From Paralithodes platypus (lineage: Eukaryota > Arthropoda > Malacostraca > Decapoda > Lithodidae), in contig CM064495.1 of assembly GCA_032716605.1 (NCBI GenBank), forward strand, positions 39,721,232-39,785,231: a stretch of DNA of 64,000 nt. The letters are read 5' to 3'. Under the pieces are notes generated by a model. The model was not told where the DNA came from. It made no database searches and was given only the letters and a program-made list of their open reading frames with translations. How positions within the stretch are numbered: the stretch's first letter is position 1; the number at the start of each line of letters is the position of its first letter. The translations under genes were made by a program, and so were the position numbers. Of the stretch, positions 33,361-44,339 are shown in pieces.

Positions 33361-33951
33361 GCTCTCACAAACACCACCTCTTCCTATTCATTCCACTACA
33401 CTAAACAAGCACTCCACACTGCTTTCCAATACACGGAAAAGCAAATTAATGTGTTTACTAATTTAACTTTGGGGGAGACACTTGTTACAGGCAGCTTTGA
33501 CTTTTGTCTTCTTCATATACATAGGGGAAAAAAAGGAAAGGGGGGATAGCAGGACAATGTGTGTGTGGAGGGGGGGGGGGGGTTAGCAGGAGAATGGAAG
33601 GAAGGACAGAACTTGTCAAGGCAGTGCAGTTGCAAAAGTTAGTAATTAGATTAACTTGATTTAAAATGGTCGACATTGATTTCATCAATTAATTTAGTCA
33701 CTTGATTAAATGAACGCACTTTTGACCAGAAATATATGTTTTTTTTAAAGTATGAAGTTAAATATGTAGAAGGAAGTATATATATATATATAAACAGTAT
33801 ATATGTATATATATATAGTCCTATGCTTATTTGCGTCCTTGTTTTATTTTACATTTCCCAAGCATATGTTAAAATATATATAATATTATAATATTTCTAG
33901 AGTTTTGACTTTTAGGATTCATTATTGTGTTGAATTTGAACTGGTTGGGGT
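33361..33951. other. Unique DNA with poly(G) and a TA run
   Basis: ACACTTGTTACAGGCAGCTT at 33479-33498 recurs nearly exactly at 15005-15024 next to the decayed RT at 14615, so a piece of that other element may lie here. A G-run is at 33571-33582. Confidence 0.5.
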
Positions 33952-34166
33952 CTATAGTCTATTCGCTGTAAGTAGGCGAGAAATCATGACCTCTATCCTT
34001 TGTAACTCAAAAAGGGCTAGAGCAAATTGGCTGTACGTTTCCACATCTATTCCTTGACTGACTCTTCCCAAATGGTAGAAATATTAGCTCGATTACTATA
34101 GTCGTTTTTTAGTTACAGAGGATAGTGGTCATGATTTCTCGCCTACTTACAGCGAATAGACTATAG
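33952..34166. mobile_element. Family C element with perfect 40-bp terminal inverted repeats
   Basis: The arms 33952-33991 and 34127-34166 are exact reverse complements over 40 bp. Pairing continues imperfectly for about 30 bp more (TAACTCAAAAAGG against TAACTAAAAAACG). The element is therefore mostly a hairpin with a small unpaired centre. Ends CTATAG suggest a TA target site, which is an inference. The diverged copy at 4636 shows it is a family. Non-coding. Confidence 0.9.
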
Positions 34167-34692
34167 TATATGATATGGTCTACTGATTGAGCTCTTCAGT
34201 CAATGGCAAAGGGTTGGTGATAGTAGCTGAAGCGGTTGAGGTATATAAGTGATAAATGTGACGACGCTCAATTGTTTTGCAGGTCAAAGTCACCAGCATA
34301 ATTTCCGCTCCTCTTCCACTAAGGGAGCCCACCTCGGGTTTTATCTCTTTCTCTCCTTCTTTCTTTTGTTTGTATCCATTCAAAGCTTGACTTGGAGAGT
34401 AATTTAGTGCTAATTGGAATGTTGATGAATTGTACTTCTGCCCATTTCGATTTTATAAAGGTCTTCATCATTTGTTATAATTTTTCCTGTATAAATCATA
34501 TACAAGTTTTATTTTATCAGCCTTCGGTAACTTAATTTTGTAAACGGATTCATCCCTATGCTGTACTTTAGACGTTCAAATAACGACAATATAATTTAAA
34601 TGTTCCATACATAATTAGCAGGATCATAATTAAACAAGAACAATACCTATTTCCGACAATTTCACAGACACAAATACAGCTATAAACACATT

Positions 34693-34695
<3 letters not shown>
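34167..34695. other. Unique AT-rich DNA
   Basis: No feature is supported. Confidence 0.4.

Positions 34696-34754
<59 letters not shown>
34696..34754. repeat. (CA)n microsatellite
   Basis: Pure CA run of about 29 units. Confidence 0.97.
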
Positions 34755-34757
<3 letters not shown>

Positions 34758-35039
34758 CCCAAGCATAACCCGATTGCCACAGTCTTTGTTCCACTCAACA
34801 AAGTAAACTAATTTTTCCTAAGTCCATTTTTCCTTCAACCTATGACTTAAACGTCTTTTAGCTACATGTATCTTAGTGTTTTGGACTCAACGAACCATTA
34901 ATTTGGTCTTCTTTCTCATTCTTTCAATCTGAAGGAACGCTAGTTTAATTTAGTCTTTAATTTAACCTCCTTCGTTCACATAAACATGACATTGCAACTC
35001 AAAACACTCGGCAACTCAAAAACTACATCAAACACGCAA
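34755..35039. other. Unique DNA
   Basis: No feature is supported. Confidence 0.4.
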
Positions 35040-35278
35040 CAACAACAACACCACACACACACACACACAAACTCAATCAAAACAATAGGAACAACTCGCC
35101 CCTCCTCTCCCCACACACGCATGCATACACACACACCAAGAACAACAGCAACAAACACAATCATAAAAATCCCCCACCCACCACACACACTCACACAACA
35201 CCCAACAAAACACACACACACACACAACACGCGCACACACAGCACGCGCACACACATTTAGCACCCAACAATAACAAC

Positions 35279-35335
<57 letters not shown>
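35040..35335. repeat. CA/CAA-rich region and (CA)n
   Basis: Diverged ACAACAAC and ACACAC sequence ends in a pure CA run at 35280-35335. Confidence 0.9.
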
Positions 35336-35337
<2 letters not shown>

Positions 35338-35517
35338 GCAGTTCGCTCACAAAAGCCAGCCAGCCAGCAAGCCGAACAGCATTACTTTGGGCATCCCAGG
35401 TTTAAGAGGACCTGGTGAGGGGGGGCCGTTGTAATGGCCAGGAAAAGGGAGAACCGCCCCCCACCGAAAATACATAAAGAGGCGAGTAGTCTTTGATCCT
35501 GAGCTGGGTTACTCTGC

Positions 35518-35518
<1 letters not shown>

Positions 35519-35600
<82 letters not shown>

Positions 35601-35601
35601 C

Positions 35602-35690
<89 letters not shown>

Positions 35691-35718
35691 GTGAAGAGAG
35701 AGCGAGCGAGAGAGAGAC
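35519..35718. repeat. (GA)n microsatellite, interrupted
   Basis: About 200 bp of GA with GGAG, GAAG and GCGA interruptions. Confidence 0.96.
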
Positions 35719-35988
35719 CAAAAAAAATAACCACTACCCCTCTTCAAAAATAAAACACAAGGAAAGACTGACATATGACCAACCAACATTTTTAAGTCTT
35801 AGGAAATCGTGTCGTGTTCTTGAATTACATGTTTTACCTTCTGATATATTATATTTGTGATCTATAGACTGCGAGAGGTCTTTGATAATCTGATTAGCAT
35901 AATTGAATAGTAGTTGAAAGTAAGTGAAATTGGATTGGATAAGACCGGTGTAATCTTTGTTGAATCTACTTACGACAATGGATCCTAC
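35719..35988. other. Unique DNA
   Basis: No feature is supported. Confidence 0.4.
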
Positions 35989-36323
35989 TTAAGGGGAGAT
36001 TTCCACCTGGAGGATTTTTTCTGAACCTCTTTCTCCCTCATGTTTAGCCCCATTGCTTGTGAGATTTAAAGACGCTTGCCCCATTAGTTTGGCGATTTTA
36101 AGAACCCTCGCCCCATTTCTGTCAATTTTAAGACCATTCGTGCCATTTAGGTGTCGATTTTTTCCTGGCGTGCGATAGCGAGCCTGTAATTTAAGGGGAA
36201 CTGGCCTTCGGCCGGGACATTTTTCTACCGAAAAATGTACAAATTTATCTTTAAATGGGGTCAAGGGGGAGTAATTTTAAGCTTGATGGAAGTCTAGGGA
36301 ATCAACTAAAAACCTCCCCTTAA
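35989..36323 (+). mobile_element. Family A TTAA element, complete copy
   Basis: TTAA at both ends, 335 bp. The hairpin reads CTGGCCTTCGGCCGG. The right TTAA (36320-36323) also begins a family E element. Confidence 0.94.
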
Positions 36324-36533
36324 CCCATTAAAGGCATGTTGACTCATTTCTTCTGTTTTCTAGCTATTACTAGACGATTGCATTCAGATTAGGAAGGGCA
36401 TATGGAAGTCAGAGGGTTAATTGAGATAGTCTTTACCCTTTTACCTCCCACAGATCCTTCCTAAGCTGTATAAAATGGTCTAATGATAGCCAGAATAAAC
36501 TGTCCAACCGCAGCATACTCCTTAAAGGGTTAA
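36320..36533. mobile_element. Family E element, shares both TTAA sites with neighbours
   Basis: TTAACCCATTAAAGG at left and CTTAAAGGGTTAA at right, 214 bp. The left TTAA is that of the family A copy and the right TTAA is that of the next E copy. Core blocks GACGATTGCATTCAGATTAG and GTCTAATGATAGCC are shared with 18895. Confidence 0.85.
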
Positions 36534-36725
36534 CCCATTGAGTATTATGACGGATTTCTTCATTTCATACTAGCTGATATCAACGGTTTTACGTAGCTTA
36601 GGAAGGAAGTTTTGGAATCGAATTGCTTAGTTATAACCCTTTGATTGCACAAGACGCTTACTAAGCTATAAAGAATGGTGTATATAAAGCGAAAGAACGC
36701 ACTATGATATACTGGTAAGGGTTAA
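36530..36725. mobile_element. Family E element, diverged copy
   Basis: TTAACCCATTGAG at left and GGTAAGGGTTAA at right, 196 bp. A further AAAGGGTTAA end lies at 36768-36777, so a third remnant may follow. Confidence 0.75.
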
Positions 36726-36789
36726 ACTGGATAAAATCACCTGGTGGGAGCTGGAAGGGTCAATGTTAAAGGGTTAATGTAGTTCACCC

Positions 36790-36904
<115 letters not shown>

Positions 36905-37338
36905 TCATTGTTATAAGTATTTGCTTGAAATCTAATATATATGTGCTTTCCTATTATCCGATAACTCTTTGTTTATACATGTAACGATTCATTCATTGGC
37001 AAGCATTTCATTTGTTATATGTTATTTTGCTAATCACTTCATTACGATTCACTCAAGACATATATATATCCTTTTTGTATTCCTATTGTTGTCTCTTCAC
37101 TGTTATATAGCGTATATATATTGAGTAACTTCCAAAGAAAACTCAGTAAAGTAAACCATAAAAGAACTCCAACTCGAGGACCAGGGCCAATAAAGACAGT
37201 TGGTGCAAAACTTAAGGAAACAAAGCTAAGAAAAAGATAAATTGAAGGAATGGGAAAAAGAAAAGAGTCTGGTTCTTTTGGATGTGTCGGCAAAGTTTGT
37301 GTTCAATTCGTCTCAAGGTCGCCTGTCCCTGCTAGTTG
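36905..37338. other. Unique AT-rich DNA
   Basis: No feature is supported. Confidence 0.4.
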
Positions 37339-37401
<63 letters not shown>

Positions 37402-37426
37402 GAGAAGAGAGGAGAGGAGAGAGAGA

Positions 37427-37514
<88 letters not shown>
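37339..37514. repeat. (GA)n microsatellite, interrupted
   Basis: Two GA runs joined by GGCGAGAGAAGAGAGGAGAG. Confidence 0.96.
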
Positions 37515-37517
<3 letters not shown>

Positions 37518-37789
37518 TTATACTAGAAAGACGAGTTAAGACGCGAAAGATCAATTATAACTTTGAAATATTGTCAGAAATAAATGAAAAGAGCCGTAAG
37601 TAAACATTATGGCTAAAATAACTAATTACAAACAATTTAACCCTTTTAAAGATATGTACACTCTAGAAATGATAAATCCAATGAGAAAAGGGGTATAACT
37701 GTTGTATAAGGGTATAAAATAAGAAACTGAGAACCATGGTCAAGTTTTAAAGCTCCGGTGAGGATTGTTGGGGATTTACTGGGTCCGAG

Positions 37790-38965
37790 AGAAGAGGAAG
37801 AAGAAGAGGAGGAGGTGAGGGAGGAGGAGAATGAAGAGGAAATTGTGGAGGTGGTGAGGGAGGAAGAGAATGCGGAGGAGGTGGGGGAGGAAGCGTAGAA
37901 GGAGAGAGATGAAAGAGGGGGAGTTAAAGGGAGAGGAGGAAGAAGAGAAAGAGATGAAGGAGGTCGCGAGAGAGAAAGAGAATGCGGAGGAGGTGGGGGA
38001 GGCAGCGGAGAAGGAGAGAGATGAAAGAGGGGGAGTTAAAGGGAGAGGAGGAAGAAGAGAAAGAGATGAAGGAGGAGGTGAGAGAGAAAGAGAATGCGGA
38101 GGAGGTGGGGGAGGCAGCGGAGAAGGAGAGAGATGAAAGAGGGGGAGTTAAAGGGAGAGGAGGAAGAAGAGAAAGAGATGAAGGAGGAGGTGAGAGAGAA
38201 AGAGAATGCGGAGGAGGTGGGGGAGGCAGCGGAGAAGGAGAGAGATGAAAGAGGGGGAGTTAAAGGGAGAGGAGGAAGAAGAGAAAGAGATGAAGGAGGA
38301 GGTGAGAGAGAAAGAGAATGCGGAGGAGGTGGGGGAGGCAGCGGAGAAGGAGAGAGATGAAAGAGGGGGAGTTAAAGGGAGAGGAGGAAGAAGAGAAAGA
38401 GATGAAGCAGGAGGTGAGAGAAAGAGAATGCGGAGGAGGGGGGGGAGGCAGCGTAGAAGGAGAGAGATGAAAGAGGGGGAGTTAAAGGGAGAGGAGGAAG
38501 AAGAGAAAGAGAGAAGGAGGAGGTGAGAGAGAAAGAGAATGCGGAGGAGGTGGGGGAGGCAGCGTAGAAGGAGAGAGATGAAAGAGGGGGAGTTAAAGGG
38601 AGAGGAGGAAGAAGAGAAAGAGATGAAGGAGGAGGTGAGAGAGAAAGAGAATGCGGAGGAGGTGGGGGAGGCAGCGGAGAAGGAGAGAGATGAAAGAGGG
38701 GGAGTTAAAGGGAGAGGAGGAAGACGAGGAAGAGATGAAGGAGGAGGTGGGGGAGAAAGAGAATGCGGGGGAGGCAGCGGAGAAGGAGAGAGATGCAAGA
38801 GGGGGAGTTAAAGGGAGAGAAGGAAGAAGAAGAGGAAGAGATGGAGGAGGAGGTGAGGGAGGAAGAGAATGCGGAGGAGGTGGGGGAGGCAGCGGAGAAG
38901 GAGAAGAGATGAAAGAGGGGGAAGTAAGGGGAGAGGAGGAAGAAGAAGACAGGAGGAAAATGTTC
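37790..38965. repeat. 112-bp purine-rich minisatellite
   Basis: About nine units of 112 bp (GAATGCGGAGGAGGTGGGGG starts at 37869, 37981, 38093, 38205, 38317 and onward). The plus strand is nearly free of pyrimidines. Because 112 is not a multiple of 3, consecutive units are read in rotating frames, so the overlapping charged frames are certainly not a real repeat protein. Confidence 0.95.
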
Positions 38966-39290
38966 GATAATTTAAAGAAAACAGTAGGTGGAAGGAGAAA
39001 ACAGTAGGTTGAAGGAGGAGTCAGAAGAGAAAACGGATAGCAACAACAACTATAATAGAACAGGACGATATGGGAGAGGAGAAGTAGGAGAAGTTCGTGA
39101 TACTTTATTTATGAATTGAGAACGAAGAACGAGGGAATAGAGCTTTGTGAGAGATAAGTTAAAGAGAAGATGGAGAAGTTTAGGAGAAGAATTTATAGTG
39201 ATGGTGAACTGTTTTTGAGATCAAGGAGCAAGAGGGTTGATAGGACTTGGCGATTTTATTTTTTTTATGTGAGAATGAGAATAGATGCTG
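38966..39290. other. Purine-biased unique DNA
   Basis: No feature is supported. Confidence 0.4.
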
Positions 39291-39465
39291 ATGAGATGGA
39301 GAAGGAAGATATTTTGATGGAGAAGGAAGATTTTTTGATGGAGAAGGAAGATATTTTGATGGAGAAGGAAGATATTTTGATGGAGAAGGAAGATATTTTG
39401 ATGGAGAAGGAAGATATTTTGATGGAGAAGGAAGATATTTTGATGGAGAAGGAAGATATGTTTGA
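39291..39465. repeat. 21-bp minisatellite
   Basis: About eight units of GATGGAGAAGGAAGATATTTT. A plus-strand frame with MEKEDIL repeats stays open from 39170 to 39484. I consider this a consequence of the 3n unit length, although a real repeat protein cannot be fully excluded. Confidence 0.94.
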
Positions 39466-39629
39466 AAGGAACACTATTGAGTGAGGACAAGAAAGACGAG
39501 TATGTGATGGAGCAAGAGAGATTAAGGCAGACACTTGAATGGAGGGCCGATGAACTAGGAAAGCGGGCAAGGGGAAGACTAAGGAGGGATGGTTCATTTT
39601 GTGGGCGATTTTTGCATGTATTCATTATT

Positions 39630-39949
39630 TTTCTAGTTTCCTCCCTAGACCTCCATCAATTTAAAAAAAAAACATCATTTAGATCCCCCATCTAGATTAA
39701 TTTGCACATTTTTCGGTAGAAAAATGGGCCGGCCGAAGGCCGGTTCTTCCAACATTACAGGCTCACTATCGTTCGCCAGGGAAAAAATTGACACCTAAAT
39801 AGCACGAAAGGTCTAAATATTGACGAAGAAATGGGGCGAAAGGTCTTACAATCGACTAACTAATGGGGCAAGCATCTTAACATCTGAAAACTAATGGGGC
39901 TAAACATGAGGGAGAAAGTGGTCCAGAAAACCGGCTCATCCCCCCTTAA
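39630..39949 (-). mobile_element. Family A TTAA element, left end lost
   Basis: The standard blocks are present and TTAA stands at the right (39946-39949). The other end passes into sequence shared with the subfamily at 48772 (GTGGGCGATTTTTGCATG). A 45-bp stretch flanking it (CACTTGAATGGAGGGCCGAT and on) occurs on both sides, at 39532 and 39957. Confidence 0.86.
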
Positions 39950-39956
39950 AGCAGAT

Positions 39957-40175
39957 ACTTGAATGGAGGGCCGATGAACTAGGAAGGTGGGCAAGGGGAA
40001 GATTAAAAGGATTTTATGCATTTATATATAATTATTTTTTTGGATTTTCGAGTTGCTTGTAAATATGTGATGTAATTGTGGTAGTAATGATGGAGTAATA
40101 ATTACATGGTGTTCCCAAATTGGGTGGAATTATCTAGAATATATAAGTTGCCAATAGAAAAAAGGTAAACACAGC
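39957..40175. other. Flank with a 45-bp direct repeat of 39532-39580
   Basis: ACTTGAATGGAGGGCCGATG followed by AACTAGGAAG and GCAAGGGGAAGA is a near-copy of the sequence on the other side of the family A copy. Confidence 0.75.
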
Positions 40176-40490
40176 TTAAGGGGAGGTTTTTAGTGTGTTT
40201 CCTAGACTTCCATCAAGCTTGAAATTACACCCCCTTGACACCCTTTCAAGATAAATTTGTACCGAAAAATTTCCCGGCCTAAGGCCGGTTCCAGGCTCGC
40301 TTTCGCTCGCCAGGAAAAAATCGACACCTAAATGGGACGAAAGGTCTTAAAAGTGACATAAATGGGGTGACACTTCTTAAATTCGCCAAACTAATGGGGC
40401 AAACGTCTTAAAACTTCAAAAGCAATGGGGCTAAACATAAGGGAGAAATGGGTAAAGAAAAAAATCCCTCAAGTGGAAACCTCCCCTTAA
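40176..40490 (-). mobile_element. Family A TTAA element, complete with small internal deletion
   Basis: TTAA at both ends, 315 bp. One arm of the ACATTTTTC hairpin and the TTAAATTA spacer are deleted. The GC hairpin has loop TTA. Confidence 0.93.
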
Positions 40491-40736
40491 CATTCTTTCC
40501 TCATAATACGCATTTAGTACTTAGAAAATATATTGCTAGTTCGATCATTTAAAAAGCAATATGCTAGTATTCCTCTTAAGGGAGATAAAGTTAGTATTTA
40601 TTAGTGTAGTTTTAGTTCATATAGCGGTACTTAGAAACCATTTAATTTATTCTGGACTTAACACATTTTGTAGGTCAATAAATCACTTTTATTCACTCTA
40701 CTCCACTAGCCCTATTTATCTTCAGGGTGACGAATA

Positions 40737-40737
<1 letters not shown>
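40491..40737. other. Unique AT-rich DNA
   Basis: No feature is supported. Confidence 0.4.
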
Positions 40738-40818
<81 letters not shown>

Positions 40819-40830
40819 TATGTATACCTA

Positions 40831-40853
<23 letters not shown>
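40738..40853. repeat. (TA)n microsatellite
   Basis: About 116 bp of TA with one interruption (CAGTATGTATACC). Confidence 0.96.
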
Positions 40854-40862
<9 letters not shown>

Positions 40863-40869
40863 TATTCCA

Positions 40870-41105
40870 ACTACTCCCTCTCGGGCATAGGCTGAGAGCC
40901 TGTACATTCCACCGCTAAACACGGTGAAGGCCGTGAGGTCTTGTTCCAGTCTGGGGAGTGAGACATGTGAAGCATCCATCATGGCTCGAAGCAGCTCCAT
41001 CTCTCAAGCGGCTGGTTGCTTCGCTCAAGTGCTTCACCGTCTCACCCTCCAGACTCAGACCCTCACTCTCAGAACGCCACCTATTGAGCAGTGAACTCAC
41101 TGTAT
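40870..41105. other. GC-richer island between TA repeats, origin unknown
   Basis: About 235 bp of balanced composition flanked by TA tracts. Both strands have open frames (minus 40915-41154, plus 40958-41164). Read on minus, a TATATACAG acceptor-like end precedes it, followed by about 60 open codons and a stop near 40915. It could be an exon relic, a retrocopy piece or part of an unrecognised transposon. Confidence 0.4.
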
Positions 41106-41423
41106 ATATATATATATATATATATTTTGAATCCCAAGTTATCCCCGATTGCATAGCACGATGATAGGATTACTTAACGGCCATGGAACTCACTCTTTCA
41201 ACATTGCAAGAGATTACGGGTGCAAGTGCAACGTGGGAGGGGCTGTGTGAATACTGCATAGGGGGATTTTTGAGTGAGAAGGAATATTTTGGCCTTGCTG
41301 GATATTTAAATGTATTATTTTTATTGTATATGATCATCTGTATACTTGTTTGTGGCGAAAAATGCATTGTTTATTTATTTGTTTATTTATGTATTTATTG
41401 ATTTATGATTGCCTGAATTTTTG

Positions 41424-41430
<7 letters not shown>
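41106..41430. other. Short (TA)n and unique DNA
   Basis: (TA)n at 41102-41124, then unique sequence. Nothing else is supported. Confidence 0.45.
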
Positions 41431-41463
<33 letters not shown>

Positions 41464-41477
41464 CTTTTTTTTTTTTA
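41431..41477. repeat. Poly(T) tract
   Basis: About 45 T with one C. No retroelement homology adjoins it. Confidence 0.93.
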
Positions 41478-41905
41478 AAGTGCTAGAAGAATTGTGTGTT
41501 TTTGTTTGAGGTGAAATTGCATTGTAGATTTATTTTTACATCAATATTTCCCTGAAGACTCGTCTGTTTGGAAACTTGGTGAAGCAGATGTGCATACTTA
41601 GGTACAAACACGTGGAAGTACAGACTGATAAACACATACACGTAAACATGCGATACATACTGTAGATGCGTGCTGTAAAGGAGCTACCGGATGTGTTTTA
41701 TTTTGCATAAATCAGCTTAGATGTTTGTTTTAATGTTGTTAATAATGGGTTTAGTCTTTCACTCTCCATAGATTCATGAAATAACCGGTGCGGGAACCAA
41801 ATAATATCAGCTTGTGAATTGTGTATATGTCCACAAATTGAAATGTATAGCCAGATACATCATTATACAGTACATTCATCCACACAAACAGACACTGGCA
41901 CTCAT
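41478..41905. other. Unique DNA
   Basis: No feature is supported. Confidence 0.4.
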
Positions 41906-41989
41906 CCAAACACACACACACACGCGCACACACACACACACACACTCACACAAACGCACACTCACACACACACACACAAACGCACACAA

Positions 41990-42047
<58 letters not shown>
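41906..42047. repeat. (CA)n microsatellite with ACGC variants
   Basis: Diverged CA repeats merge into a pure run (41995-42045). Confidence 0.95.
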
Positions 42048-42048
<1 letters not shown>

Positions 42049-42660
42049 AGCACACTCCTCCACCCCAAGGGACACTTGCTTAAAATAAGCGCGGGAAAGA
42101 GTCTCATTCGCCGTCCCGTTATGAAAAAAGGCGCGCACTTTACCAACTGCTGTGTTTACCCTCTGGAATTTGGCGGGGAAAGTTTGTGCTAGCGGCAAAC
42201 CTGGGAGCTCTCAAGGAACTGAGCAAATGTCAAGAGTGTGTGTGTCTGCTGGTGATTTGGGTGCGTGTGTCAGTGTGTATGTCAAGTGTGTTTGCGTAAA
42301 AGAAATGGTTTGCTTTGCCCGACTTTATATTTGTTTAGTGTGTGTGCGTACTATTGATATGCGTGTACATGAGATGAAAATATCGAAATTATTGACTTAT
42401 ACTGTAGCCAGATATGGATTGGAGCTGCCGAGTATAAAATGAAAAGTCCTTATTATACAGATTTGCGCTTAATCAACCAGTAGCGCCATAAACCTTTTGG
42501 TAGTTATTTTGAGATAAATCTAAGACACACACAAGCATTATGTGTGTCCTAGAACCCTCTATAAATACAGTACCGTATATTACCAATGGCTCTTGACAAT
42601 AGTTGGCTGAACGGAGGCGATGTCTGTCATAACATATTTATAACTTTGGCGATCATGATG
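42048..42660. other. Unique DNA with GTGTGTNNG words
   Basis: A plus-strand frame (42152-42442) is open but Val/Cys-rich from GT repeats. Not credible. Confidence 0.4.
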
Positions 42661-42877
42661 TTAACCCACTCAGTGCAAGGATGATCTTTATAATATACAG
42701 TAATGTGTGTATTATTTGACGGTTGTATATATTTTTGGAAAAAATTATAGGTGTTATAGAGTCAGTTGAAATATGTTTACCTCTTTTCATCATTTGAGGT
42801 TCCTTTTAAGCTGCGTAAGATCATCTATTATTAGTCTGAATAAAATGAGAATATAATCACCATACTGCGGGGGTTAA
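42661..42877. mobile_element. Family E element, diverged copy
   Basis: TTAACCCACTCAG at left and GGGGGTTAA at right, 217 bp, with the AAGCTGCGTAAGATCATCTA core. Confidence 0.7.
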
Positions 42878-42979
42878 CTTGGCACTGACCAATAACATTT
42901 ATTATTTTGTATCATATAATGTTCCTTTCCTTTTACTGACGTTATATCCCTAATGATAGTGGACGGTATTCTACTTGTA

Positions 42980-42984
<5 letters not shown>

Positions 42985-43035
<51 letters not shown>
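42985..43035. repeat. (GA)n microsatellite
   Basis: Pure GA run of about 25 units. Confidence 0.96.
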
Positions 43036-43037
<2 letters not shown>

Positions 43038-43205
43038 TGTGAGAGTGAGTAATTTAAAACGATGTGACTCATGGTGATATGCCAACAATTTGCCTGATTG
43101 TGAAGGATGGGATGAGGGAAAGGTGGAATATGTCAAGGAGACAGGAATGGAGAGGGATGTGAGAGATGTTAAGTTGGGGTTCTACTTTAGTTTAGTATAT
43201 TTTTA

Positions 43206-43208
<3 letters not shown>

Positions 43209-43287
<79 letters not shown>
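43209..43287. repeat. (GA)n microsatellite
   Basis: Pure GA run of about 39 units. Confidence 0.97.
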
Positions 43288-43288
<1 letters not shown>

Positions 43289-43365
43289 ACATAGAGCTAC
43301 ATAGATACACAGACCACACAGACCTCAAGGTCCTTACTAGGCAGTCTGGCCTTACAAACTATAAT

Positions 43366-43524
43366 ATGCATATATGCATATATACACATACACACATACA
43401 TACATATACATATATATATATACATATATATACACATACTGTACATATACACATACATACATACACACATATATATACAGTATATATATACATACTGTAC
43501 AGTGCACACACATACATATACATA

Positions 43525-43526
<2 letters not shown>
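43366..43526. repeat. TACA/TA-rich low-complexity tract
   Basis: CATACATACA and ATATATACAGTATATATA words. It lies at the poly(A) end of RetB. Confidence 0.85.
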
Positions 43527-43567
<41 letters not shown>

Positions 43568-43572
43568 CCCAT

Positions 43573-44339
43573 TCATATCACCCCAGCCCTCTGCAGATAG
43601 AGGTCAAGCCTTCCCTTGAAGGCGTTTATTGTGTCGCTCTCCACCACTCTCGCTGGTAGTTTATTCCACTCTGTCGCCACACTGTAGGTGAAGAAACTCT
43701 TTGTGACATCTAGGTTTGCCTTTTGGTTTTTAATTTCATTCCATTTCCGCGAGTTTGATTAGTATTGTTTAATGTGAATAGTGCATTTACATCGACTTTG
43801 TCGAAACCTTTTAGTATCTTAAAGCACTCAATAAGCTGACCCCTCAACCTCCTCTTTTTTAATGAGAACAGGTTCAATCGTTTAAGTCTTTCTTCATATG
43901 GTTTATTTCTTAATGAGGGTATCATCTTCGTCGCTCTACGCTGTACTGACTCGAGTCTTACAATGTCCTTGATCAGATAAGGTGACCAGAACTGCACACC
44001 ATATTCAAGGTGAGGCCTCACCATACTTTTGAACAGTGGCACTATTACGTTTTCATGTTTATATGTAAATTTTCGTTTAATAAAGCCCAATGCTATGTTT
44101 GCCTTATTTGCAGCTGCTATACATTGGTCGGAAGTTTTTAGGTTTTCAGATATTAGTACCCCTAGGTCTTTTACTACCGTTGCGGTTTTTATTTGTTTGC
44201 CATTCATTTCGTATTTGTATTTCATATTTCTGCTACCAACCTGCAGCACCTGACATTTATCGACATTGAAGGGCATCTGCCATTTTTTCGACCACTCTGA
44301 TATCTTGTTTAAATCAGATTGCCAACGCATTTCTATCAT
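43573..44339 (-). pseudogene. RetB C-terminal module
   Basis: Open from the frameshift near 44325 to a change of frame near 43715, then continuing to a TGA near 43573. Blocks include [46 protein letters not shown] and RRLRGQLIE, typical of the region after RT in CR1/L2-type elements. The function of this module is not well defined. The same region is present, heavily disturbed, at 22651-23330. Confidence 0.88.

Noticed and set aside
38148..38798. 216-codon minus-strand frame over the 112-bp array
   Set aside because: The unit is not a multiple of 3, so the frame rotates through it; this is pure purine or pyrimidine composition.
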